A DNA stretch of 64,000 bases from a virus. Position 1 is the stretch's first letter; the number at the start of each line of letters is the position of its first letter. Shown piece after piece: positions 7,485 through 14,769 of the stretch. Under the pieces are notes generated by a model. That model was not told the origin of the DNA, searched no databases, and saw only the letters and a program-made list of their open reading frames with translations. The translations under genes and the position numbers were made by a program. The stretch covers positions 103,991 to 167,990 of IMG/VR virus record IMGVR_UViG_3300032287_002972; one strand, given 5' to 3'.

Positions 7485-7763
7485 ATGAAAAAAACAGAAT
7501 TGATTAATTACATTCAAGGGGTTGTTAAAACGTATGGTGAATTTTCAACCGCTGACGTTGAAGCAGATTCAAGTCCCGTTATTAAATCATTACGGAACAC
7601 ACACTTATTAGCAGAAGTTTTTGGTGAAGAAAAAGTAACGGCGGTTTTATATGTCGATGACAATGATGTTGATGAGGAATATATTAGTTATGATGAGTTA
7701 AGTAAAGATGTGTTGAAAGAAATTTCTTTACTATGTAAACAATGGGAATTACAGGAAAAATAA
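7485..7763 (+). CDS. Conserved phage protein (92 aa)
   Basis: The motif GEFSTADVEADSSPVIKSL and the downstream VTAVLYVDDNDVDEEYISY are characteristic of a small acidic phage protein family without known function. Second gene of the 7204 promoter unit. Confidence 0.85.
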   Translation: MKKTELINYIQGVVKTYGEFSTADVEADSSPVIKSLRNTHLLAEVFGEEKVTAVLYVDDNDVDEEYISYDELSKDVLKEISLLCKQWELQEK

Positions 7764-7775
7764 ATATAAAAAATG

Positions 7776-7807
7776 TTTGGTTATTTCAAATATTCTTTTT
7801 ATCTTTG
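7776..7807 (+). promoter_or_regulatory. Bacteroidota-type promoter
   Basis: TTTG 7776-7779 and TATCTTTG 7800-7807. It starts 12 bases after the preceding stop and probably drives both the zinc-ribbon gene and the tRNA-like genes behind it. Confidence 0.8.
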
Positions 7808-7828
7808 ACGAAACAAAAACGGTAAATT

Positions 7829-8023
7829 ATGAAACTAAAGTTTGAAGTAAAATGTAATTGGTGTGATTGGGAAGGTTACGAAGACGATTTGACATTAGAA
7901 GTAGATTTGTCCGATAACTTAATTTCACACGACGTACAGTATAGGAAAGTTTGTCCTGAATGTTTATCAGAGGATCATTTAATGGATATTGAATCTGATG
8001 AATTAACATCTAAAATAGATTAA
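7829..8023 (+). CDS. Small zinc-ribbon protein (64 aa)
   Basis: CNWC near residues 10-13 and CPEC near 44-47 form a two-CxxC zinc-ribbon pattern, separated by an acidic stretch. Such proteins bind zinc and often act as nucleic-acid or protein adaptors; the partner is unknown. Followed immediately by tRNA-like sequence. Confidence 0.8.
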   Translation: MKLKFEVKCNWCDWEGYEDDLTLEVDLSDNLISHDVQYRKVCPECLSEDHLMDIESDELTSKID

Positions 8024-8026
8024 ATT

Positions 8027-8205
8027 GGTAAGGTGGCGGAATGTTTAAACAACCCCGTTCCAGACGGGAAAATAACGTGGTTCGAATCCACTACGGGGTT
8101 AATGTTTAAACTTGGTTAGACGCACCATAATAATAATATTTGGAAGGAGATAAGAATGGCGCTTACCCTAAACCAAATTTTACGGGTTCGAATCCCGTCC
8201 TTACC
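8027..8205 (+). tRNA. Leu-type tRNA-like gene with insert in the D loop
   Basis: Acceptor GGTAAGG (8027-8033) pairs fully with CCTTACC (8199-8205). T arm is ACGGG-TTCGAAT-CCCGT (8182-8198). D stem is GCG (8036-8038) with CGC (8121-8123). The D loop is split after GGCGGAAT by about 70 bases (8043-8111). The anticodon region (8124-8181) does not give a normal 5-bp stem with a 7-base loop, and the best candidate loop is AT-only. No CCA is encoded. Either an unusual tRNA needing processing or a derived tRNA-like RNA. Confidence 0.5.
8043..8111 (+). ncRNA. Nested tRNA-like hairpin inside a D loop
   Basis: Flanked by two GTTTAAAC palindromes (8043-8050, 8104-8111). AACCCCGT (8051-8058) pairs with ACGGGGTT (8093-8100). 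Inside lie a T-arm-like GTGG-TTCGAAT-CCAC (8077-8091) and an anticodon-arm-like CCCG-TTCCAGA-CGGG with CCA (Trp) in the anticodon position. The D arm is absent. It looks like a D-armless tRNA-Trp remnant. Confidence 0.5.
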
Positions 8206-8396
8206 GCGACAGTTAGCGGATTATACTTGGTAGTTCTTGTAAAGTCTGACTATACGTGAGGTGGTTTTTTTAACTTTCCACCAGTAGTGTTCAAAACTAA
8301 AAGTTAATGCAGGTTAATAAAGGGGTAAGGGAAAGTCTAACTATCGAGTACCTTACAACCTACTGTATAAAATGTACATATTTAAAATTGATTATT
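8206..8396 (+). other. Spacer between tRNA-like gene and ORF
   Basis: Contains a GGTGG/CCACC hairpin near 8261-8283 and two AAAGTCT-ACTAT motifs. No promoter box and no convincing intron core were seen. Confidence 0.4.
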
Positions 8397-8780
8397 ATGG
8401 AAACCAATTTCAAAATTCCTAAATTTATAAATAATAACAATTCATTTGAAAAGATTGGATATGATGAATATTGTATTACATATCTTAAAGGACTTAAAGT
8501 CCATCAATTAAGGATTGTTGTGAATGGATATTTAACCAAACAATCAATAAACATTATTGATTTTAGTTCAGGATATAAAAACAAAATATTAATTGGTATT
8601 AAAGAATATCTTACAAACGGTAAGGATAGTAAAAATAAAGTCACTAAAAAAGTTACACTGTATTACTTAGAAACTTTTTATTCAAAAAAAATAATTCATA
8701 ATGTTAAATCATTCTTATTACCTATTAATAAAGAAGAGTCAAGAGATAAATTAACTGAATTTGGATTAATCAATTTATAG
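8397..8780 (+). CDS. Hypothetical basic protein between tRNA-like genes (127 aa)
   Basis: Lys-, Ile- and Asn-rich protein with no recognised domain, with base composition more AT-rich than its neighbours. An in-frame ATG at 8307 exists, but 8397 follows a better A/T-rich leader. The stop codon overlaps the first two bases of the next tRNA-like acceptor stem. Its position between two tRNA-like genes resembles that of tRNA-associated mobile ORFs, but no nuclease motif is visible. Confidence 0.6.
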   Translation: METNFKIPKFINNNNSFEKIGYDEYCITYLKGLKVHQLRIVVNGYLTKQSINIIDFSSGYKNKILIGIKEYLTNGKDSKNKVTKKVTLYYLETFYSKKIIHNVKSFLLPINKEESRDKLTEFGLINL

Positions 8781-8875
8781 TAAGGTGGTGGAATTGGTTA
8801 GACACACCGAAAGGTAGGTACGGTATGGATCCCGATTAAATAATCCTAAATACGGGTTCGAATCCCGTCCTTACT
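8779..8875 (+). tRNA. Leu-type tRNA-like gene
   Basis: Acceptor AGTAAGG pairs with CCTTACT (8869-8875). D arm is GTG-GAATTGGTTAGA-CAC. T arm ACGGG-TTCGAAT-CCCGT is at 8852-8868. A GGAT/ATCC variable-arm stem is possible. The anticodon arm cannot be drawn with U33 and a 7-base loop; the nearest candidate contains TAG. Isotype therefore unassigned. Confidence 0.5.
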
Positions 8876-8926
8876 ACATATTCTCGATTTCTGTTTATAG
8901 TTGTTGTAATTACGTTTTTGGTTTGA

Positions 8927-8956
8927 GGGTAGGAAGAAAAATCCTACCCTTTTTTT
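8927..8956 (+). terminator. Intrinsic terminator
   Basis: GGGTAGGA and TCCTACCC with a 7-base loop and seven T residues. Ends the tRNA-like transcript. Confidence 0.85.
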
Positions 8957-8967
8957 ATGCTTAATTG

Positions 8968-9012
8968 AATTTAGTGGGGCAAGGATTGGAACGGAGGTTG
9001 CCCCACTAAATT
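8968..9012. repeat. Intergenic palindrome, copy 6
   Basis: AATTTAGTGGGGCAA 8968-8982 and TTGCCCCACTAAATT 8998-9012. Confidence 0.85.
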
Positions 9013-9067
9013 CAAACTATATTGTTACCTGGTTCAAAAAAATACTTATAAAAAACTATAAAAAACA

Positions 9068-9099
9068 TTTGGTTATATGGGATTTTATTTTTATCTTTG
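9068..9099 (+). promoter_or_regulatory. Bacteroidota-type promoter
   Basis: TTTG 9068-9071 and TATCTTTG 9092-9099, 20-base spacer. Confidence 0.85.
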
Positions 9100-9128
9100 T
9101 TAAGTATTTATAACTAAAAAACTTTGAC

Positions 9129-10052
9129 ATGAATAAACAAATTAGAGAAGACATTAATCGAGTGATTGAACTAAATAAAATTTTAGAATCACAATCAGAA
9201 ATGGGAGAAAGTGGATTTAGTTCTGTTGGGAGACAACTTAGGGGTCTTAATCCTAAAGTCCAAACAATTGCAATTCTTACGGGTGAAAATCCTTGTGCAG
9301 TAAAGTTAACACCACAAGAGAATACTGAACTAAATAGAAAATTAACCGACTATTTAGGGAAGGAATATTACGATTTTATTAACGGTAAACGTATAGGTTA
9401 TAGACCCGTAAAAGGTATGTATGGTTCACCAGAAAATAGTTATATTGTAAATAATATTACTAAAGATGATGCAATGAAAATTGGTAGTGATTTTGAACAA
9501 GAAAGTATTGTCTATGGTGAAAGATATGAAGAAGGTGATGAATATGGAATGAAATTCCAATTAATTGTAAGTCACCCATGTCCTACAACAGAAGATCCCG
9601 TTGGTACTGTATGGGGTGAAACAAAAGTTTTTATTAATGTAAGAAAAAATGCAGATGATTTTTACACCGAAGTTAAGGGTCGTAAATTTTCAATACCTTT
9701 CTTTGGTGCAGATAAGTACGACAAAGATTTAGATACTGATGGAAAAGAACAGAAAGACCAAGACGGAGAAATTAAATTAAAAAAAGTTGGGTATAGTGAT
9801 TATAGTAAAGCCGGTTGGGAAAAAGATAGTGGTAAAATAAAAGATATTGATTTTACTCCCGAACCTATTAATGAAACTTTTGACTATAAGGGAACTGTAT
9901 ATAAACCGAACCAAAATTATAAAAATATCCCTAATGAATTAAACGAACAAATTGATAGGGCTCTACGTGGTAGTTTAAATTCTCCAAATCCTCCAAGTAG
10001 AAAAATAAGAAGGGCGTTTGTTATGACTAAATTAAGAAAGTATAAAGATTAA
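9129..10052 (+). CDS. DUF3293-like phage protein with N-terminal helical tag
   Basis: 307 aa. Residues 45-135 (AILTGENPCAVKLTPQENTE, then YRPVKGMYGSPENSYIVNN and an ExxIVYGE-like end) resemble the DUF3293-type fold: an ENP motif after a first strand, a helix, then RPVxGxYGxxExSFIV. The N-terminus MNKQIREDINRVIELNKILE is an amphipathic helix shared with other proteins of this phage (17424, 40883). The C-terminal half is charged and unrecognised. Single-gene cassette. Confidence 0.75.
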   Translation: MNKQIREDINRVIELNKILESQSEMGESGFSSVGRQLRGLNPKVQTIAILTGENPCAVKLTPQENTELNRKLTDYLGKEYYDFINGKRIGYRPVKGMYGSPENSYIVNNITKDDAMKIGSDFEQESIVYGERYEEGDEYGMKFQLIVSHPCPTTEDPVGTVWGETKVFINVRKNADDFYTEVKGRKFSIPFFGADKYDKDLDTDGKEQKDQDGEIKLKKVGYSDYSKAGWEKDSGKIKDIDFTPEPINETFDYKGTVYKPNQNYKNIPNELNEQIDRALRGSLNSPNPPSRKIRRAFVMTKLRKYKD

Positions 10053-10070
10053 AATAAAACAAAATAAAAA

Positions 10071-10103
10071 AAATCCCCGTATTAAAAACACGGGGATTTT
10101 TTT
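10071..10103 (+). terminator. Intrinsic terminator
   Basis: AAATCCCCGT and ACGGGGATTT with a 9-base loop and T run. Confidence 0.85.
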
Positions 10104-10114
10104 ATGCTTAATTG

Positions 10115-10159
10115 AATTTAGTGGGGCAAGGATTGGAACGGGGGTTGCCCCACTAATTT
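10115..10159. repeat. Intergenic palindrome, copy 7
   Basis: AATTTAGTGGGGCAA 10115-10129 and TTGCCCCACTAATTT 10145-10159. The spacer is nearly identical to copy 6. Confidence 0.85.
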
Positions 10160-10215
10160 CAAACTACGCAGTTACCTGTATCAAAAAAATACTTATAAAA
10201 AAAATATAAAAAATA

Positions 10216-10247
10216 TTTGGTTATATCAAATATTTGTTTTATCTTTG
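10216..10247 (+). promoter_or_regulatory. Bacteroidota-type promoter
   Basis: TTTG 10216-10219 and TATCTTTG 10240-10247. Confidence 0.85.
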
Positions 10248-10269
10248 TCGAAACAAAAAACGATAAACA

Positions 10270-11025
10270 ATGAATTATTTGAATCGACCCAACGCAAAGA
10301 AATTAACGGGACTAAATTATTTAGGTTCTATTAATCTAACAACGAAACACGCTAAGGCGTACGACTACAATGAACTAACCTATTCACTTTATTTGGCACC
10401 CGCTAAAATGAGTGGTTATGAGGTTTGTCCTAAAAGGAATGAGGAGTGTACCTCTTTATGTTTAAACGAATCGGGAATGAATCGTATTGACGTAAAGAAA
10501 AACAGAATCAATGAATCGAGGATTAAAAAAACAAAACTATTTTTTGAAGAAAGGGAATTTTTTGTAAATTGGTTAATCGATGAAATTTCCATTGCGAAAA
10601 GGAAATCTGAAATTGTGGGTTATAAATTTAGTGTTAGGTTAAATAACACGTCGGATATTTCACCCGAATTATTTTACACTATGATTGACGGTAAAAAGAA
10701 AAACATATTGGAAATATTTCCTGATGTTCAATTCTACGATTATACGAAAGTATATAACAGAATTAAACTAACTAAAAAATATCCTAATTACGACCTCACA
10801 TTTTCATTCAGTGGTTATAATTTTGATGAGTGTATTGAATCCTTAAATAATGACGTTCGTGTTGCCGTGGTCTTTAAAAAAGTACCTGAAAAATTTTGGG
10901 GTTATGAAGTCATTGACGGTGACAAATATGACATGAGGTACAAAGATGGAAAAAATGTTATTGTGGGTTTGAAATTTAAAACAGTTAGAAATAAAATTAA
11001 AGAAAATTATAAATTCGTTGTTTAA
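10270..11025 (+). CDS. GP88-family phage protein
   Basis: 251 aa. Matches the pattern that I know for the phage gene product 88 family: SLYLAPAKMSGYEVCPKR, CTSLCL with paired Cys, RIKKTKLFF, RLNNTSDI, IFPDVQFYDYTK, LTFSFSGYN, VAVVF, VIDGDKYDMRYKD and VIVGLKFK. The conserved Cys near residues 54, 61 and 65 suggest a metal or Fe-S site, which is inference. Molecular function is unknown to me. Single-gene cassette with promoter and terminator. Confidence 0.9.
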   Translation: MNYLNRPNAKKLTGLNYLGSINLTTKHAKAYDYNELTYSLYLAPAKMSGYEVCPKRNEECTSLCLNESGMNRIDVKKNRINESRIKKTKLFFEEREFFVNWLIDEISIAKRKSEIVGYKFSVRLNNTSDISPELFYTMIDGKKKNILEIFPDVQFYDYTKVYNRIKLTKKYPNYDLTFSFSGYNFDECIESLNNDVRVAVVFKKVPEKFWGYEVIDGDKYDMRYKDGKNVIVGLKFKTVRNKIKENYKFVV

Positions 11026-11040
11026 TCTTTTTGTTTTATT

Positions 11041-11069
11041 CCGTACCATTTATTTGGTACGGATTTTTT
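11041..11069 (+). terminator. Intrinsic terminator
   Basis: CCGTACCA and TGGTACGG, 6-base loop, T run. Confidence 0.85.
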
Positions 11070-11133
11070 ATAATCTAATTTAGATTTAATTTGGTAAGGA
11101 CTGTCATACAACACAAAAAAAATATAAAATATA

Positions 11134-11165
11134 TTTGGTTATATGGATTATTCTTTTTATCTTTG
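11134..11165 (+). promoter_or_regulatory. Bacteroidota-type promoter
   Basis: TTTG 11134-11137 and TATCTTTG 11158-11165. Confidence 0.85.
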
Positions 11166-11186
11166 TCTTAATAAAAAAACATAAAC

Positions 11187-11468
11187 ATGAATGAAGTAAC
11201 GAGAGCAAAAGAAGTTTTAAAAAACGCAGGTTATTTTGTGGATAACCTTTGGTGTAATGATGACATTGAATCTTTTTTTACTAATGTATCTAAAGAAGAC
11301 TGTCAAAAAGTATTAAACAGAGCGTTAACCAATGATGCAACAATGGAACAAATTTGGTACGCAATCGAATCTGTTGGTGAAGACATGGGGTTAAAACGTA
11401 CTGACTATGAGGAGGACGACAACACTTGTTCGTACTGTGGAAGAAAGGATTGTGTGAAACATGATTAA
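11187..11468 (+). CDS. Conserved small protein with CxxC tail (93 aa)
   Basis: The motifs NAGYFVDNLWCNDDI and ALTNDATMEQIWYAIESVGEDMGL match a small conserved family of Bacteroidota and their phages. The C-terminus CSYCGRKDCVKHD is a possible zinc knuckle. Function unknown. Single-gene cassette. Confidence 0.85.
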   Translation: MNEVTRAKEVLKNAGYFVDNLWCNDDIESFFTNVSKEDCQKVLNRALTNDATMEQIWYAIESVGEDMGLKRTDYEEDDNTCSYCGRKDCVKHD

Positions 11469-11475
11469 TTTATTT

Positions 11476-11503
11476 GGGTAGGATAATTTTCCTACCCTTT
11501 TTT
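11476..11503 (+). terminator. Intrinsic terminator
   Basis: GGGTAGG and CCTACCC with an 8-base loop and a T run. Confidence 0.85.
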
Positions 11504-11560
11504 ATTGTTCGATTTGAATTTATGTATTACCTACATTACAAAAAATAATTATAAAAAATG

Positions 11561-11592
11561 TTTGGTTATATGGAAAAGTATGTTTATCTTTG
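11561..11592 (+). promoter_or_regulatory. Bacteroidota-type promoter
   Basis: TTTG 11561-11564 and TATCTTTG 11585-11592. An in-frame ATG at 11590 overlaps the -7 box, so 11614 is the start. Confidence 0.85.
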
Positions 11593-11613
11593 TCTAAACA
11601 AAAAACAATTACT

Positions 11614-11982
11614 ATGAAAAATGAATTTATCCCGTTTCAACAAGCGTTGGAACTAAAAGAATTAGGATTTGATGAACCCTGTTTAGGTAAATTTTACTAT
11701 AATCATTTAGAAATTGGAGGAAATTGGCGTAATGATGATTTTAAAGAAGACCCTGATATTTTTATTTCGGCGCCACTATACCAACAAACATTTAGGTGGT
11801 TTAGGGAAAAACATAGTTTATTTCATTCAATAGACCCACTTGGATATAATATGTGTTTAGGACTTGTAGGTCAATTAGGGAAATTAAAATCTTGTAATGT
11901 ACCTAATTATGGTACTTATGAAGAGGCGGAACTTGAATGTACTAAAGAATTAATCTCAATAGTGAAAACAAAAAAGAACTAA
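11614..11982 (+). CDS. FDEPC-family phage protein, paralogue 1
   Basis: 122 aa. The pattern FIPFQQALELKELGFDEPC, then APLYQQTFRWFREKH and a C-terminal TYEEAELECTKELISIVK defines a small family common in phages of this kind; function unknown. About 65 bases at the 5' end are identical to the next gene, and the 3' ends also match, so the pair arose by recent tandem duplication. Confidence 0.85.
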   Translation: MKNEFIPFQQALELKELGFDEPCLGKFYYNHLEIGGNWRNDDFKEDPDIFISAPLYQQTFRWFREKHSLFHSIDPLGYNMCLGLVGQLGKLKSCNVPNYGTYEEAELECTKELISIVKTKKN

Positions 11983-11983
11983 A

Positions 11984-12391
11984 ATGGAAAATGAATTTAT
12001 CCCGTTTCAACAAGCGTTGGAACTAAAAGAATTAGGATTTGATGAACCCTGTTTTGGTAAAATCTATGCTGATGGTGGAAGTGAACAATTATCGTACCCT
12101 TATAAAAATAGTGACCAAATAGGGAAAGTAACAAGTTGTTCCGCACCACTATACCAACAAGTATTTAGATGGTTTCGGGAGAAGTACAATTTGAGAGGAT
12201 TTATAGGGTTTAGACCAAATATAAAACAATTTGATTATCATATCTATGATATGTCTTTGTCAGGTAAGGAATATGTTAAACAAAGAACTTATGAAGAGTT
12301 TCAGAAAGACCCTAAATTCGGAACTTACGAAGAAGCAGAACTCGAATGTACTAAAGAATTAATCTCAATAGTGAAAAATAAATATAAATAA
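11984..12391 (+). CDS. FDEPC-family phage protein, paralogue 2
   Basis: 135 aa. Same N- and C-terminal motifs as the preceding gene but with a diverged middle (GFRPNIKQFDYHIYDM). Starts two bases after the stop of paralogue 1, so the pair is translationally linked. The 3' end runs into the promoter of the next gene. Confidence 0.85.
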   Translation: MENEFIPFQQALELKELGFDEPCFGKIYADGGSEQLSYPYKNSDQIGKVTSCSAPLYQQVFRWFREKYNLRGFIGFRPNIKQFDYHIYDMSLSGKEYVKQRTYEEFQKDPKFGTYEEAELECTKELISIVKNKYK

Positions 12392-12393
12392 TA

Positions 12394-12425
12394 TTTGGTT
12401 ATATGGAAAAGTATGTTTATCTTTG
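12394..12425 (+). promoter_or_regulatory. Bacteroidota-type promoter
   Basis: TTTG 12394-12397 and TATCTTTG 12418-12425. It begins three bases after the preceding stop and sets the next start at 12447. Confidence 0.8.
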
Positions 12426-12446
12426 TCTAAACAAAAAATAATAACA

Positions 12447-12857
12447 ATGAGAAGAATTAAAGTTAGATTTTCCTTACAACGTGGGGAGAATTACATGAAG
12501 TGGAAAGTAGTTGATAGTGACGGAACTGTTACTTATTATTCACCATGTGATACACAACTAATCATGCGGGGGTGTACTTTGAAAAACAATACAAAACTAT
12601 CTGAAAAGATTTTCAATGGTACGTCAACTAAGAACATATGTGGTTGGATTTTATGTGAAAGTATTGAGATTAACCATTCCGATTTTATTAAAGAATCGGA
12701 TTTTAAAATCAAATACAACCCTAAAATTGCACCGTACTGGATGTTCTTAGGTGAGAATGTTGACAATAGAGAAATTTCATATATTGTTTCTGTTGACTAC
12801 AAACTATGTATTGACTTAATTCCCGACGCGATGAAATTAGGGGGCTACAAAGGTTAA
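12447..12857 (+). CDS. Conserved phage protein (136 aa)
   Basis: Motifs FSLQRGENYMKWKV, CTLKNNTKLSEKIFNG, CGWILCESIEI and YNPKIAPYWMFLGENVDN fit a family of phage proteins that I recognise without a function. Single-gene cassette, start fixed by the promoter. Confidence 0.85.
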   Translation: MRRIKVRFSLQRGENYMKWKVVDSDGTVTYYSPCDTQLIMRGCTLKNNTKLSEKIFNGTSTKNICGWILCESIEINHSDFIKESDFKIKYNPKIAPYWMFLGENVDNREISYIVSVDYKLCIDLIPDAMKLGGYKG

Positions 12858-12868
12858 TATCGGTATCA

Positions 12869-12913
12869 CAAACTTTTATTCAATTATGTAAAAAATAGTT
12901 GAATAAAAGTTTG
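12869..12913 (+). promoter_or_regulatory. Inverted repeat overlapping a -33 box
   Basis: CAAACTTTTATTCAA (12869-12883) and TTGAATAAAAGTTTG (12899-12913). The right arm contains the TTTG -33 element of the next promoter. A similar, less perfect copy lies at 13939-13979. Confidence 0.7.
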
Positions 12914-12941
12914 GAAAATAAAAACATTAACTTTATATTTG
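12910..12941 (+). promoter_or_regulatory. Bacteroidota-type promoter
   Basis: TTTG 12910-12913 and TATATTTG 12934-12941. Confidence 0.8.
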
Positions 12942-12973
12942 TATATTATTTATAACCAAAAAAAATTAGAACA

Positions 12974-13519
12974 ATGGGATTAGACATGTATTTGTACAAA
13001 AAATCGTATGTACAAAATTGGGATCATCATGAACCAAAAGAAAAACATACAATTACTGTTAAACTTGGTGAAAATATCCGAGAGGATATTAAACCAGAAC
13101 GTATTACCTACATAGTTGAAGAAGTTGGGTATTGGAGAAAGTTCAATGCGTTACACTATTGGTTTGTTGAAAATTGTCAAGATGGGGTCGATGATGGAAG
13201 AGAACATTATGTTACAATGAATCAAATGAAAGAATTATTGGACACTCTTAATGAGGTTAAGAACTTATTAGATAAATCTAAATTAGTTTCTAAAGTTTCA
13301 AAAGATTGGCAAGGTAATGAAATTACTGTTGAATGTTTCGAGTGTGAAAACGAAGTTATGGATATTCTACCCCCAATGGAAGGGTTTTTCTTTGGTGGAA
13401 CTGATATAGACCAATACTACAAAAACCAAATTGAAAGAAGTATCGATATTATTCAAGAGTTGATTAATGAAACAGATAACGGAAAAAGTTCTGAATTTCA
13501 TTATCACGCATCATGGTAA
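12974..13519 (+). CDS. Conserved phage protein, MGLDMYLY family (181 aa)
   Basis: Starts MGLDMYLYKKSYV. Further motifs are EVGYWRKFNALHYWFVENCQ, GVDDGREHYVT, GFFFGGTDIDQYY and a C-terminal HYHASW. This is a widespread phage protein family of unknown function. Own promoter and terminator. Confidence 0.9.
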   Translation: MGLDMYLYKKSYVQNWDHHEPKEKHTITVKLGENIREDIKPERITYIVEEVGYWRKFNALHYWFVENCQDGVDDGREHYVTMNQMKELLDTLNEVKNLLDKSKLVSKVSKDWQGNEITVECFECENEVMDILPPMEGFFFGGTDIDQYYKNQIERSIDIIQELINETDNGKSSEFHYHASW

Positions 13520-13529
13520 AATGATTTAT

Positions 13530-13559
13530 GGTACGGTCTTCATTGACCGTACCTTTCTT
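13530..13559 (+). terminator. Intrinsic terminator
   Basis: GGTACGGTC and GACCGTACC (9 bp, 6-base loop), then TTTCTTT. Confidence 0.8.
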
Positions 13560-13579
13560 TAAAAACAAAATAGATTAAT

Positions 13580-13921
13580 ATGGAAAAGGAATTTGTAAGT
13601 TATGAAATAGCGTTAGAACTTAAACAGTTGGATTTTGACGAACCATGTTTAGCGTCTTGGAATTTTCGAACAAAAGATTTTTATTACAACGGTCAACCGT
13701 CAAAATTTAGTAGTGAAGACGTAATACAATTACCATTGTACCAACAAGTGTTTACATGGTTTAGAGAAAAGTACGGTATTTATGGGTCTCCAGAAAAATT
13801 TGACGAAAAAACATGGTGGATCGAATGGGGGGGTTGGAATAGTTCTATTTGTGAAACTTATAAAGAAGCTGAAAACGAATGGTTATTGAAATTGATTGAA
13901 GCCGTAAAAGAATCTATTTGA
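13580..13921 (+). CDS. FDEPC-family phage protein, paralogue 3
   Basis: 113 aa. Diverged relative of the 11614 and 11984 genes: ALELKQLDFDEPC, LPLYQQVFTWFREKYG and a C-terminal YKEAENEWLLKLIEAVK. No promoter box is visible between the 13530 terminator and the start. Confidence 0.85.
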   Translation: MEKEFVSYEIALELKQLDFDEPCLASWNFRTKDFYYNGQPSKFSSEDVIQLPLYQQVFTWFREKYGIYGSPEKFDEKTWWIEWGGWNSSICETYKEAENEWLLKLIEAVKESI

Positions 13922-13975
13922 GATTAAAGAGTGTAGTACAAACTTTCATTCACATAAAAAATAATTGAACAAAAG

Positions 13976-14007
13976 TTTGGAAATTAAAAATATTAACTTT
14001 ATATTTG
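13976..14007 (+). promoter_or_regulatory. Bacteroidota-type promoter
   Basis: TTTG 13976-13979 and TATATTTG 14000-14007. It resembles the 12910 promoter, including the hairpin over the -33 box. Confidence 0.8.
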
Positions 14008-14044
14008 TATATTATTTATAACCAAAAAAACAAAACAGGTTAAA

Positions 14045-14353
14045 ATGAAAAAGACAACATTATCTGCTGGTGGGACATCTTATCATGGTGTAAACATTAC
14101 AACAACAGTTCAACAATTAATTGATATTCTTGGTGAACCAACTCATGTTGAAAACACGGGAGAAGACAAAACTAATTTTGATTGGAACTGTATTACAAAT
14201 AATGGTGACGTTGTTACCATTTATGACTGGAAAGAATATAGACCGATTAGTGAAGATGAAGTAATTGAATTTCATATTGGTGGATATACTTTAAGTCCCA
14301 CATTAGATGCACAAAAAGAATTATTAGAAATGATCTCAAATAGATTAAAATGA
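14045..14353 (+). CDS. Conserved phage protein (102 aa)
   Basis: Motifs GTSYHGVNITTTVQQLIDIL, NTGEDKTNFDWNC, TIYDWKEYRPISEDE and FHIGGYTLSPT mark a phage family without known function. The stop overlaps the next start by 4 bases (ATGA), so translation is coupled. Confidence 0.85.
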   Translation: MKKTTLSAGGTSYHGVNITTTVQQLIDILGEPTHVENTGEDKTNFDWNCITNNGDVVTIYDWKEYRPISEDEVIEFHIGGYTLSPTLDAQKELLEMISNRLK

Positions 14354-14661
14354 TAAATGAACTTAATGACAAAATTACAGAAGAATTTGGTTTAGATTTC
14401 GATCAATTGTTAGATACTAACAATATGATTGAAGACTCTTACAAAAAACATAGAAGAGATTCAACTTTTTGGAAACAAACTATCATTGGAATTAATGTGA
14501 ATAATTATCCACATATTAATAAAGAACTATATGGTTTTTGGGAAACTAATATATATGTTTGGAGTGATGAATATGGTTTCGACAAAAGAGATATTATTAC
14601 TTTAAACAGGGTAGAACCAAAAGAAAGAACTATTATTCAAAAATATTGGGAAGAGGTGTAA
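14350..14661 (+). CDS. Hypothetical protein (103 aa)
   Basis: Coupled by ATGA overlap to the preceding gene. Soluble mixed-charge protein, family not recognised. Ends eight bases before a tRNA-like gene. Confidence 0.75.
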   Translation: MINELNDKITEEFGLDFDQLLDTNNMIEDSYKKHRRDSTFWKQTIIGINVNNYPHINKELYGFWETNIYVWSDEYGFDKRDIITLNRVEPKERTIIQKYWEEV

Positions 14662-14668
14662 AAAGATT

Positions 14669-14744
14669 AGTCAGGTGGCTGAATTGGAGACAGAGGCACT
14701 CCGTTAGATGACGGGTGGATACAGGTTCGAATCCTGTCCTGACT
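14669..14744 (+). tRNA. Leu-type tRNA-like gene, short form
   Basis: Acceptor AGTCAGG with CCTGACT (14738-14744). D arm is CTG-AATTGGAGA-CAG. T arm ACAGG-TTCGAAT-CCTGT is at 14721-14737. The stretch between D and T arms is 26 bases, with CCGT/ACGG closing a 6-base loop. A TAG triplet preceded by T suggests Leu(CUA), but the stem register is off by one. Confidence 0.55.
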
Positions 14745-14769
14745 ACAAAAACAAACAAAATAAATTAAT

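Noticed and set aside
8206-8396. Group I intron between the tRNA-like gene and the ORF
   Set aside because: Motifs resembling P7 strands (AAAGTCT, ACTAT) do not pair in the required order, and no Q/R/S core could be drawn.
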